Assembly (NCBI GenBank): GCA_029243385.1
Contig: JAQWSC010000009.1
Span: 1-64,000, forward strand
Source of the DNA: Flavobacteriaceae bacterium
GTDB lineage: Bacteria > Bacteroidota > Bacteroidia > Flavobacteriales > Flavobacteriaceae
Direction of reading: 5' to 3'
Length of the DNA: 64,000 nucleotides
Each line of letters opens with the position of its first letter. Within the stretch, counting starts at the first letter, position 1. Shown here in pieces: positions 1 through 7,605 of this stretch. A program made the position numbers and the translations under genes. The notes under the pieces are model-generated. The model ran no database searches, was not told the origin of the DNA, and saw nothing but the letters and a program-made list of their open reading frames with translations.

Positions 1-744
1 TCATGGCAGGAAAAGTTGGGTCTTTCATCACTTCAAGCATCGGTACCATGCGAGTTACAAGGAATTCAATTGTACAAAACCTATACTAGCGAAGCTATCA
101 AAACCGCGACTTCCAACAAGATACGAGAAAAATTATGGGTCGATTTTTACAACAGCGCATTCATTCATCCTTCATTGGATAAAAATGCCATTTATCACAA
201 ATCAAAACTTGTTGTGGGAGTAGAAAACACCCCTTACCGCTCTATTATCGAGCCTCTTTTGGGTAACGTACTTTTGGATTTGGGAGGAACCGTATTTACC
301 AAAGCTACACAAAAGAACCGCACTTCTTTTCCATTAATTAAAGGCGCAAGCATCGCTCCAATCATCTGCTATGAGTCTGTTTACGGAAGTTTTGTGACAG
401 ACTATGTAAAAGCAGGAGCCACGATTTTGGTAATAATGACAAACGATGCTTGGTGGGACAATACACAAGGACACAAACAGCATCTGAGTTATGCCAAATT
501 AAGAGCTCTTGAAACTCGAAAATTTATTGCTCGTAGCGCCAATACTGGAATTTCGGCATTTATAGATCCCCTTGGAAGAATTGTCAGCCAACTTGAATAC
601 GATTCTCAAGGTGTGTTAACCGCCACCGTGTATCCACAGCAAAAAAAGACATTTTATGTACTTTACGGCGATTTCATTGCTCGAATTGCAGTTCTTGTCG
701 CCGGTTTAATCCTACTCTTTTCATTTTCCAGAAAGAAACAGTAA
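1..744 (+). CDS. lnt: Apolipoprotein N-acyltransferase, C-terminal part (5' end outside window)
   Basis: The reading frame is open from base 1, so the gene begins upstream; only the last ~247 codons are here. Lnt transfers an acyl chain to the N-terminal cysteine of lipoproteins in the inner membrane. The visible part is the carbon-nitrogen hydrolase (nitrilase) domain. The YHKSK segment near base 200 carries the expected catalytic lysine, and ICYES near base 367 the nucleophilic cysteine. TNDAWWD and the RALETRK...RSANTGIS stretch are typical of Lnt, and a final hydrophobic helix (VLVAGLILLFSF) closes the protein. The TTG at base 16 is not the true start. The stop codon abuts the ATG of the next gene (TAAATG), so the two are probably co-transcribed. 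Several lipoproteins in this window (MsrA, DUF4252, cytochrome c) would be its substrates. Confidence 0.93.
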   Translation, partial: SWQEKLGLSSLQASVPCELQGIQLYKTYTSEAIKTATSNKIREKLWVDFYNSAFIHPSLDKNAIYHKSKLVVGVENTPYRSIIEPLLGNVLLDLGGTVFTKATQKNRTSFPLIKGASIAPIICYESVYGSFVTDYVKAGATILVIMTNDAWWDNTQGHKQHLSYAKLRALETRKFIARSANTGISAFIDPLGRIVSQLEYDSQGVLTATVYPQQKKTFYVLYGDFIARIAVLVAGLILLFSFSRKKQ

Positions 745-1215
745 ATGCTTTACAAGTACTACTCTTACTTCAAATACCTGTTGTTGTCAAAAAACCAACA
801 CGGCGTACATTCTCCATTTGTATATGATTTGATTACAAAATCAATTTACACACAGTCCAAAGAAAACAATCCCAAAAAAAGTAGAATAATCCACGGGGTT
901 CTTAATCATTATAAGATAAAATCGTATAAAAAAATAGGGCATCCATTGACAAATATTGATTCTATTAAAATAAAAAACACGAATGACAGCTATGAAATAA
1001 TTCATATAGAAAACCCCATAATGGCCTTACCGCTAGACTTTGAAACAAACCAGTTGTTTGTCATTGAAAAAATACACGAAAATCACAGCTTTGAAAATGC
1101 ATGGGAATTGCTTCTACAAAAACAATCTTCAATAGTTTCTTTGGATTTTTTTGAATTGGGAATTGTGTTTGTGAAAACCACCCAAGCGAAAGAACATTTT
1201 GTGCTAAGAGCCTAA
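745..1215 (+). CDS. Methyltransferase-family remnant lacking the SAM-binding core
   Basis: 156 residues. The first ~30 residues (KYLLLSKNQHGVHSPFVYDL) and the last ~45 (IHENHSFENAW... then GIVFVKTTQAKEHFVLRA) look like the two ends of a flavobacterial class I SAM-dependent methyltransferase family of roughly 230-270 residues that I recall. The middle, where the Rossmann fold with its glycine-rich SAM loop should be, is short and lacks any G-x-G loop. The frame is intact and the gene starts directly on the stop of lnt, so it may still be translated. It is either a shrunken paralogue with a non-enzymatic role or a decaying gene. The family assignment is from memory and the function is unknown. 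Confidence 0.6.
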   Translation: MLYKYYSYFKYLLLSKNQHGVHSPFVYDLITKSIYTQSKENNPKKSRIIHGVLNHYKIKSYKKIGHPLTNIDSIKIKNTNDSYEIIHIENPIMALPLDFETNQLFVIEKIHENHSFENAWELLLQKQSSIVSLDFFELGIVFVKTTQAKEHFVLRA

Positions 1216-1296
1216 TAAAGTTTAAATTGCAAAAGATTGTGTAGTTTTACTTGAATATTTTATAGTTGCTAATTATCACTAAACACTCGAAGACGA

Positions 1297-1845
1297 ATGA
1301 AAATTTACACAAAAACCGGTGATCAAGGGATGACTTCTCTATATGATGGGATTCGTATTTCCAAAAGCGAATTGAGAATGGAGTGCATTGGCACACTCGA
1401 CGAGTTGAATTCATGGATTGGACTGTTACTAGCCAACAATAATCAAATTAAGCAAAGCGAAGAACTCGAACGCATTCAAAACGAGTTGTTTCACATTGGC
1501 GCACAACTGGCCGTTAAAAAGGTAGATAGCAATAAAGAAAAAATCATCGAAAGCAACAATGAAATTTTGTGGCTTGAGGAATGCATTGATCTTATAGAAA
1601 AGGAATTGCCCACAATGACTCATTTTATTCTCCCCGGTGGGAATACCGAATCCTCCCAGGCTCACATTGCCCGATGTGTATGTAGAAAAATAGAACGCTA
1701 TGTAGTAATGCTTCACTCCTACGAGCCCATCAATGAAACCATACTCAAATATCTAAATCGGTTGTCGGATTACTTGTTTGTTCTTTCCCGAAAAATTGTT
1801 TTTGACAGTGGAATTGAGGAAAAAAAATGGCATTCAAAAAAATAG
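1297..1845 (+). CDS. Cob(I)alamin adenosyltransferase, PduO type
   Basis: Transfers the 5'-deoxyadenosyl group of ATP to cob(I)alamin/cob(I)yrinate to make adenosylcobalamin. The 182-residue length is normal for the PduO-type family. The N-terminus has the ATP-binding signature IYTKTGDQGMTSLYDG (residues 3-18), followed by the ECIGTLDELNSWIGLL helix. The late motif RCVCRKIERYVV (about residues 126-137) matches the family's R-x-x-C-R-x-x-E-R. ATG 1297 leaves about 80 bases after the preceding gene. No cobalamin biosynthesis genes are nearby, so with the B12 riboswitch-controlled receptor at 49.8-51.9 kb it fits a cell that imports and adenosylates B12. Confidence 0.92.
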   Translation: MKIYTKTGDQGMTSLYDGIRISKSELRMECIGTLDELNSWIGLLLANNNQIKQSEELERIQNELFHIGAQLAVKKVDSNKEKIIESNNEILWLEECIDLIEKELPTMTHFILPGGNTESSQAHIARCVCRKIERYVVMLHSYEPINETILKYLNRLSDYLFVLSRKIVFDSGIEEKKWHSKK

Positions 1846-1936
1846 CAATTTTTTGATTTTTTATTAAATAATTCGCCTCAAAAACGACCACATTCTAAAG
1901 ATAATGAATCACACCAAGATTTTTTTTAATTTTTAC

Positions 1937-1966
1937 TTGTATAATTCCATTAAAAATATACTTTTG
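1937..1966 (+). promoter_or_regulatory. Bacteroidota-type promoter of the DUF2795 gene
   Basis: TACTTTTG at 1959-1966 matches the -7 consensus TAnnTTTG. A TTG at 1937-1939 lies 19 bases upstream, the usual spacing for the -33 element. The start codon follows 24 bases later. Confidence 0.6.
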
Positions 1967-1990
1967 CAAAATATATAAATACAAAAAGCT

Positions 1991-2212
1991 ATGTATTGGA
2001 CATTAGAACTTGCTTCATATTTGAGTGACGCGCCCTGGCCAGCCGTTAAAGACGAGCTAATCGATTACGCTATTCGAACCGGAGCACCTCTTGAGGTTGT
2101 AGAGAATCTTCAAGCAATAGAAGACGAAGGCGAAATGTACGAATCCATTCAAGAAATTTGGCCAGATTATCCCACCGACGAAGATTATCTTTGGAATGAG
2201 GATGAATATTAA
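1991..2212 (+). CDS. DUF2795 family small protein
   Basis: 73 residues, very acidic at the C-terminus (YPTDEDYLWNEDEY). The central segment, with YLSDAPWPAVKDELIDYA and TGAPLEVVENLQAIEDEGE, fits the DUF2795 family, small soluble proteins of unknown function that I recall as common next to secA in flavobacteria. It has its own promoter and is followed by an intrinsic terminator, so it appears to be a single-gene unit rather than part of a secA operon. No catalytic residues can be recognised. Confidence 0.85.
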   Translation: MYWTLELASYLSDAPWPAVKDELIDYAIRTGAPLEVVENLQAIEDEGEMYESIQEIWPDYPTDEDYLWNEDEY

Positions 2213-2227
2213 TTGATAAAACATGAT

Positions 2228-2254
2228 AAAAGTCTCTTTGGAGGCTTTTTTTTT
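2228..2254 (+). terminator. Intrinsic terminator after the DUF2795 gene
   Basis: Hairpin AAAGTCTC-TTTG-GAGGCTTT (one G-T pair) followed by a run of eight T. It lies between the DUF2795 stop and secA. Confidence 0.8.
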
Positions 2255-2288
2255 GCTTAAATTTGAACCTTAATCGACCATCTTATAA

Positions 2289-5200
2289 ATGAGTTTTTTA
2301 AATTCCATATTAAAAGTGTTTGTTGGCAACAAAGCCAAAAAAGATATTTCGTTAATTCAGCCTACTGTTGATAAAATTTTGACCGCTGAAAAGCAACTCG
2401 AGTCCTTAACCCACGACGAGCTTAGAAACAAAACTATTGAGTTTAAAAACCGTATTCAGGAAGTCCGTAGTCCTTTTCAAGAACAAATTTCGGAGATTGA
2501 AAAAGAAATTGAACAAGAAGAGGATATTGACAACAAAGAGGCGCTTTATCAAAAAATCGATCAGTTAGAAATTGAATCTTACGAAGCTGTCGAAGTCTTG
2601 CTCGAACAATTGCTCCCAGAAGCGTTTGCTGTAGTGAAAGAAACTGCCAAACGATTTAAAAATAATAAAACACTGAATGTCACAGCAACTGAGTTTGACA
2701 GGGAATTGTCGGGCTCAAAAAGCTATGTTGTTCTAAAAAACGATCAAGCGGTTTGGAATCAATCGTGGGATGCTGCTGGAAAGCAGGTTACTTGGGATAT
2801 GGTTCATTACGACGTACAATTGGTGGGTGGAATTGCATTGCACCAAGGAAAAATCGCGGAAATGCAAACCGGAGAAGGAAAAACTCTGGTAGCAACTTTG
2901 CCTGTTTACCTCAATGCGTTGACTGGAAAAGGAGTGCATTTGGTAACGGTAAACGATTATTTAGCAAAAAGAGACAGTGCTTGGATGGCGCCTATTTTTG
3001 AGTTTCATGGTCTGAGCATTGATTGTATCGATTACCACAAGTCCAACTCGGAAGAACGCAAAAAAGCCTACCGAGCGGATATTACGTATGGAACGAACAA
3101 CGAATTTGGGTTTGATTACCTTCGAGACAATATGGCACACTCTCCTGACGGATTGGTTCAACGCAAGCACCACTATGCAATAGTTGACGAAGTTGACTCA
3201 GTGCTTATTGACGATGCGCGAACTCCGCTTATTATTTCGGGAGCTATTCCTGAAGGAGATCGACACGAATTTAATGAATTGAAACCCAAAGTATCTGCTT
3301 TGGTATCTCAACAGAGACAATATTTAACAAGCGTGTTGGCAGAAGCTAAAAAAATGATCGCTAGTGGCAACACTAAAGAATGTGGTGTTTTATTATTGCG
3401 AGTATTTCGAGGACTGCCAAAAAACAAAGCGCTCATAAAGTTTCTGAGTGAAGAAGGCATCAAACAATTGCTTCAAAAAACAGAGAACTTCTACATGCAG
3501 GACAACAATCGTGAAATGCATGTGATTGACGAAGAACTATGGTTTGTGATTGATGAAAAAAACAATCAAATTGAGCTCACGGACAAAGGAGTCGAAGCCC
3601 TATCGAAAGATGGAGAGGAAAGCAACTTTTTTGTCATGCCCGATATCGGAATTGAAATTGCAAAAATTGAGTCACAAAATCTTGAAATAGAAAAAGAAGC
3701 TGAACTAAAAGAAGTTCTATTCAAAGATTACGGAATCAAAAGCGAGCGAATACATACGCTCAATCAATTACTTAAAGCCTATACTCTTTTTGAAAAAGAT
3801 GTCGCCTATGTGGTGATGGATAACAAAGTAATGATTGTTGACGAACAAACGGGTCGGATAATGGACGGAAGACGATATTCGGACGGACTCCATCAGGCGA
3901 TTGAAGCCAAAGAAAATGTAAAAATCGAAGCGGCTACGCAAACTTTTGCGAGCGTTACCCTACAAAACTATTTCAGAATGTATAAAAAACTTTCTGGAAT
4001 GACGGGTACTGCCGTTACTGAAGCAGGAGAATTTTGGGAAATCTACAAACTCGACGTCATAGAAATCCCAACCAATCGCCCCATTGCTCGAGACGATAGA
4101 AACGATTTGATTTACAAAACCAAACGAGAAAAATACAACGCAGTTATTGAAGAAGTTGTTGCACTTTCCAATGCAGGAAGACCGGTTTTGATTGGAACCA
4201 CTTCTGTTGAAATTTCTGAGCTGCTCAGTAAAATGTTGGGTATTCGAAAAATTCATCATAATGTATTAAATGCAAAGCTTCACAAAAAAGAAGCTGATAT
4301 TGTTGCCGAAGCAGGAGAACCCGGTGTGGTTACCATTGCCACCAACATGGCTGGTCGTGGAACTGACATCAAATTGAGTGATGCAGTAAAAGAAGCTGGA
4401 GGTTTGGCTATTGTAGGTACAGAACGTCACGACTCCCGAAGAGTTGACCGCCAATTGCGTGGACGATCGGGTCGTCAAGGTGATCCTGGAAGTTCGCAGT
4501 TCTATGTGTCTTTAGAAGACAATTTAATGCGTTTGTTTGGCTCCGATCGGGTCGCCAAAATGATGGATCGAATGGGACTGGAAGAAGGAGAGGTTATTCA
4601 GCACTCCATGATGACAAAGTCTATTGAGCGTGCTCAAAAGAAAGTGGAGGAAAATAATTTTGGTATTCGAAAAAGGCTGTTGGAATATGATGATGTAATG
4701 AATGCCCAACGTGAGGTAGTTTACAAACGAAGACGTCACGCACTTCAAGGCAGTCGACTAAAAGTTGACATTGCCAATATGATTTATGACACCTCTGAAG
4801 TCATTACTGAATTCAACAAAAACAACAACGATTTCAAAAATTTTGAATTTGAGTTGATTCGCTATTTTTCGTTTAGTTCCCCAATTTCACAAGAAGAATT
4901 TGAAACTAAGAGTGTTCAGGAAATCACAGAAAATATTTATGAAATCGCTCTCAAGCGCTATGAAGAAAAAATGGCTAAGAGTGCTGAGAAAGCGTTTCCT
5001 GTCATGAAACGAGTGTATGAAGACAACAGTAACCGTTATGAACGAATTGTGGTCCCTTTTACCGATGGGGTAAAAACACTCAGCGTTGCTACAAACCTTG
5101 AACAAGCATACAATTCAAATGGGAGTCAGCTTATTGCAGATTTTGAAAAAAATATTTCCTTGGCGCTCATAGACGAAGCATGGAAAACCCATTTAAGAAA

Positions 5201-5645
5201 AATGGACGAACTCAGGCAATCTGTTCAATTGGCTGTTCATGAACAAAAAGATCCTTTATTAATTTATAAGTTCGAAGCCTTTGAGCTATTTAGAGGGATG
5301 TTGGATGGAGTGAATAAGGAACTTATCTCATTTTTATTCAAAGGAGAACTTCCAACACAAGATCCTTCACAAATTCATGAAGATCGCCAAACTCGAAGAC
5401 GAGAAAAGTTCAACACTTCCAAAGAAGAAGTTTTAAACAGTGACGAAATGGCTGCTCGCAGTAGAGCCGCTGGACAAACACAACAGAGACAAGCAGTCGA
5501 AACCATTGTAAGAGAACAACCAAAAATTGGTAGAAACGATCGTGTGGTAATTAAAAATGTAGTTTCTGGTGAAAATAAAACATTGAAATTCAAGCAAGCT
5601 GAACCATTACTGAAAAAAGGCCAGTGGGTTTTGGTGGAAAACTAA
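2289..5645 (+). CDS. secA: Preprotein translocase ATPase SecA
   Basis: Motor of the Sec pathway, pushing unfolded preproteins through SecYEG. The protein is 1118 residues, compared with about 900 in E. coli; the extra length is typical of Bacteroidota and comes largely from an insert after the DEVDSVLIDDARTPLIISGA block (about residues 298-317). Walker A is MQTGEGKT (about 192-199). The helicase motifs ATNMAGRGTDIKL and RGRSGRQGDPG (about residue 725) are intact. The C-terminal tail has no cysteine-rich zinc-binding motif and ends in a lysine-rich segment (KNVVSGENKTLKFKQ). The glycosyltransferase gene begins 13 bases after the stop, so read-through transcription is likely. Confidence 0.98.
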   Translation: MSFLNSILKVFVGNKAKKDISLIQPTVDKILTAEKQLESLTHDELRNKTIEFKNRIQEVRSPFQEQISEIEKEIEQEEDIDNKEALYQKIDQLEIESYEAVEVLLEQLLPEAFAVVKETAKRFKNNKTLNVTATEFDRELSGSKSYVVLKNDQAVWNQSWDAAGKQVTWDMVHYDVQLVGGIALHQGKIAEMQTGEGKTLVATLPVYLNALTGKGVHLVTVNDYLAKRDSAWMAPIFEFHGLSIDCIDYHKSNSEERKKAYRADITYGTNNEFGFDYLRDNMAHSPDGLVQRKHHYAIVDEVDSVLIDDARTPLIISGAIPEGDRHEFNELKPKVSALVSQQRQYLTSVLAEAKKMIASGNTKECGVLLLRVFRGLPKNKALIKFLSEEGIKQLLQKTENFYMQDNNREMHVIDEELWFVIDEKNNQIELTDKGVEALSKDGEESNFFVMPDIGIEIAKIESQNLEIEKEAELKEVLFKDYGIKSERIHTLNQLLKAYTLFEKDVAYVVMDNKVMIVDEQTGRIMDGRRYSDGLHQAIEAKENVKIEAATQTFASVTLQNYFRMYKKLSGMTGTAVTEAGEFWEIYKLDVIEIPTNRPIARDDRNDLIYKTKREKYNAVIEEVVALSNAGRPVLIGTTSVEISELLSKMLGIRKIHHNVLNAKLHKKEADIVAEAGEPGVVTIATNMAGRGTDIKLSDAVKEAGGLAIVGTERHDSRRVDRQLRGRSGRQGDPGSSQFYVSLEDNLMRLFGSDRVAKMMDRMGLEEGEVIQHSMMTKSIERAQKKVEENNFGIRKRLLEYDDVMNAQREVVYKRRRHALQGSRLKVDIANMIYDTSEVITEFNKNNNDFKNFEFELIRYFSFSSPISQEEFETKSVQEITENIYEIALKRYEEKMAKSAEKAFPVMKRVYEDNSNRYERIVVPFTDGVKTLSVATNLEQAYNSNGSQLIADFEKNISLALIDEAWKTHLRKMDELRQSVQLAVHEQKDPLLIYKFEAFELFRGMLDGVNKELISFLFKGELPTQDPSQIHEDRQTRRREKFNTSKEEVLNSDEMAARSRAAGQTQQRQAVETIVREQPKIGRNDRVVIKNVVSGENKTLKFKQAEPLLKKGQWVLVEN

Positions 5646-5658
5646 ATCACCCAAAACA

Positions 5659-6783
5659 ATGAATATTATTATACTGGGTCCTGCTTACCCCTTTCGAGGC
5701 GGAATTTCAGACACAAACGAAGCATTGTGTAGGAATTTAATGAATGAAGGACACAAAGTCAGTATATGGACGTTTACGTTGCAATATCCCTCGCTATTAT
5801 TTCCTGGAAAAACTCAATATTCACAAAGTAAGGAACCCGAAAAACTTGATATTCAAAGAAAGATTAACAGTTTATCTGCGTGGAACTGGATACAGGTAGC
5901 AAAGCAAATAAACAAGATTCAGCCTGATTTGGTCTTGGTTCGGTATTGGACACCTTTCCTAGCACTTACTCTGGGAACTATTGTTGGAAAACTTAGCAAA
6001 AACATTAAAAAAATTGCCATTACGGACAATATTCGTCCCCATGAAAATACGATTTTTCAAAAACAATTTACCTCTTATTTTTGCAAACAGTTTGATGGGT
6101 TTATTACGCTTTCAAAGGCTGTTGCTGAGGAATTGAGTGCGTTTGTTCAAAAACCAACCCTCTTTTTACCGCATCCCATCAATGACCTGATTCCTCCTCC
6201 TGAGGATCAATTAAAAGCTCAACAAGAATTAGCATTGGATCCTTCCAAAAAGTATTTTCTCTTTTTTGGATTGATTCGTAAATACAAAGGATTGGACTTG
6301 CTACTAAAAGCCTTCGCACATCTTCACAAAAAATACTCTAACACGCATCTTCTGGTTGTAGGAGAACATTATGAATCGCTTCAAAAATATCGTGATTTAG
6401 CAACATCGTTAGAAATAGAAGCCTCCGTTACTTTCGAGAATAGATACATACCCAATCATGAGCTTTCTTACTGGTTTTCTGCGTGTGACTTGGTAGTACA
6501 ACCCTATAAAACTGCAAGTCAAAGTGGGGTTACTCCATTATCGATTTGGTTCAATAAACCTACGCTGGTTACAAAAGTGGGTGGACTTTATGAATCAGTT
6601 ATCCCAGACAAAACGGGATGGATTGTTGATCCTACCGTCGAAGGAATTGAAAAAGGAATGGAAAATTATTTGAATCTAAAAAACACAGAATCGTTTGCAC
6701 ATAATTTTGAATTGCAACAAAAAAAATTAAGTTGGTCTCATTTTTGCAAAGAGTGTATTAAATTCAGCAAAACATTGCCATGA
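5659..6783 (+). CDS. Glycosyltransferase family 4-type (GT-B fold)
   Basis: 374 residues. The N-terminus has the GT-B start GPAYPFRGGISDTN (residues 7-20). The C-terminal Rossmann domain begins near KKYFLFFGLIRKYKGLDLLLKAF and includes the donor-binding segment TASQSGVTPLSIWFNKP around residue 290. Retaining transferases of this class use nucleotide-sugar donors, but the sugar and acceptor cannot be read from the sequence. No transmembrane segment is present, so it is probably cytoplasmic or peripheral, acting on a polysaccharide or glycolipid precursor. It lies 13 bases after secA, with no other glycan genes nearby. Confidence 0.88.
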   Translation: MNIIILGPAYPFRGGISDTNEALCRNLMNEGHKVSIWTFTLQYPSLLFPGKTQYSQSKEPEKLDIQRKINSLSAWNWIQVAKQINKIQPDLVLVRYWTPFLALTLGTIVGKLSKNIKKIAITDNIRPHENTIFQKQFTSYFCKQFDGFITLSKAVAEELSAFVQKPTLFLPHPINDLIPPPEDQLKAQQELALDPSKKYFLFFGLIRKYKGLDLLLKAFAHLHKKYSNTHLLVVGEHYESLQKYRDLATSLEIEASVTFENRYIPNHELSYWFSACDLVVQPYKTASQSGVTPLSIWFNKPTLVTKVGGLYESVIPDKTGWIVDPTVEGIEKGMENYLNLKNTESFAHNFELQQKKLSWSHFCKECIKFSKTLP

Positions 6784-6796
6784 AACGAACATTAAC

Positions 6797-6840
6797 AAAT
6801 TTTAAAAATACATTCACAAAAGAGAATGTTTAAAATTTTT
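6797..6840 (+). terminator. Probable terminator-like inverted repeat after the glycosyltransferase
   Basis: An AT-rich inverted repeat (AAATTTTAAAAATACATTC against GAATGTTTAAAATTT, imperfect) ends in five T. A second short inverted repeat, GCGAGTG-GTTG-CACACGC (one mismatch), lies at 6859-6876. Nothing else is visible in this 144-base gap. Confidence 0.45.
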
Positions 6841-6927
6841 AATGAGAGAACGAGTACAGCGAGTGGTTGCACACGCTCTCAATTTTATAATTATCATAAA
6901 AACAATTAATTACTAAAATTTAAACGT

Positions 6928-7605
6928 GTGAAAAAATCAATCTTTTTTTTATTATTACTATTAAGCAGTTCAGTACTTCAAGCCTGCACAACGAAGCCCC
7001 TTGCTCCTGCTAATAATGCAGTCCCTACTCCAACTCCTATTCCGTCATCCCTTCAACATTTAGAAACTGCATACTTTGCATCGGGATGTTTTTGGTGTGT
7101 CGAAGCTATTTATGAAAGTTTAAAAGGCGTCGAAGAAGTAGTTTCAGGATATGCTGGAGGAAAAACGGCCAACCCAACTTACAAACAAGTTATTTCTGGA
7201 AGAACAGGGCATGCAGAAACTATTCAAGTTTTTTATAATCCAAAAATTATAAGTTTTAAAACGCTTTTGAAAGTATTTTTTGATTCGCACGACCCCACAA
7301 CCCTAAACAGACAGGGACCTGACAGAGGAACGCAATACCGATCAATTGCCTTTTACGAAACAGCAAAAGAAAAGGAAATTATAGAAGCATACATTCAACT
7401 TCTAACAAATAAAAAGGTGTTTAAGGACAAAATCACTACAGAAGTAAAAAAATTGTCTCGTTTTTACAAAGCCGAAGAATATCATCAAGATTACGAAAGA
7501 TTAAACCCAAACAGCACATACATTCAAAGAGTTTCTAAACCTAGACTCCTTAAATTTCAAATCAACAACTCGGCACTTTTAAAAGAAAACGATAATACAC
7601 ACTAA
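6928..7605 (+). CDS. msrA: Peptide-methionine (S)-S-oxide reductase, lipoprotein form
   Basis: Reduces the S-epimer of methionine sulfoxide in proteins. The active site GCFWC is at residues 53-57 with nucleophile Cys54, and the core shows SGYAGG and the D-x-x-T...DRGTQYRS block. Residues 1-20 form a lipoprotein signal ending in the lipobox LQAC (Cys20), followed by a Thr/Pro-rich linker, so the mature enzyme should be anchored outside the inner membrane. The start is GTG at 6928; it is chosen because it begins the complete signal peptide (KKSIFFLLLLLSSS). The stop overlaps the stop of the opposite gene by four bases. Confidence 0.93.
   Translation: MKKSIFFLLLLLSSSVLQACTTKPLAPANNAVPTPTPIPSSLQHLETAYFASGCFWCVEAIYESLKGVEEVVSGYAGGKTANPTYKQVISGRTGHAETIQVFYNPKIISFKTLLKVFFDSHDPTTLNRQGPDRGTQYRSIAFYETAKEKEIIEAYIQLLTNKKVFKDKITTEVKKLSRFYKAEEYHQDYERLNPNSTYIQRVSKPRLLKFQINNSALLKENDNTH

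Noticed and set aside
2289-5645. SecA length as a fusion
   Set aside because: The extra sequence is internal, lacks any recognisable foreign domain and matches the known long form in Bacteroidota.
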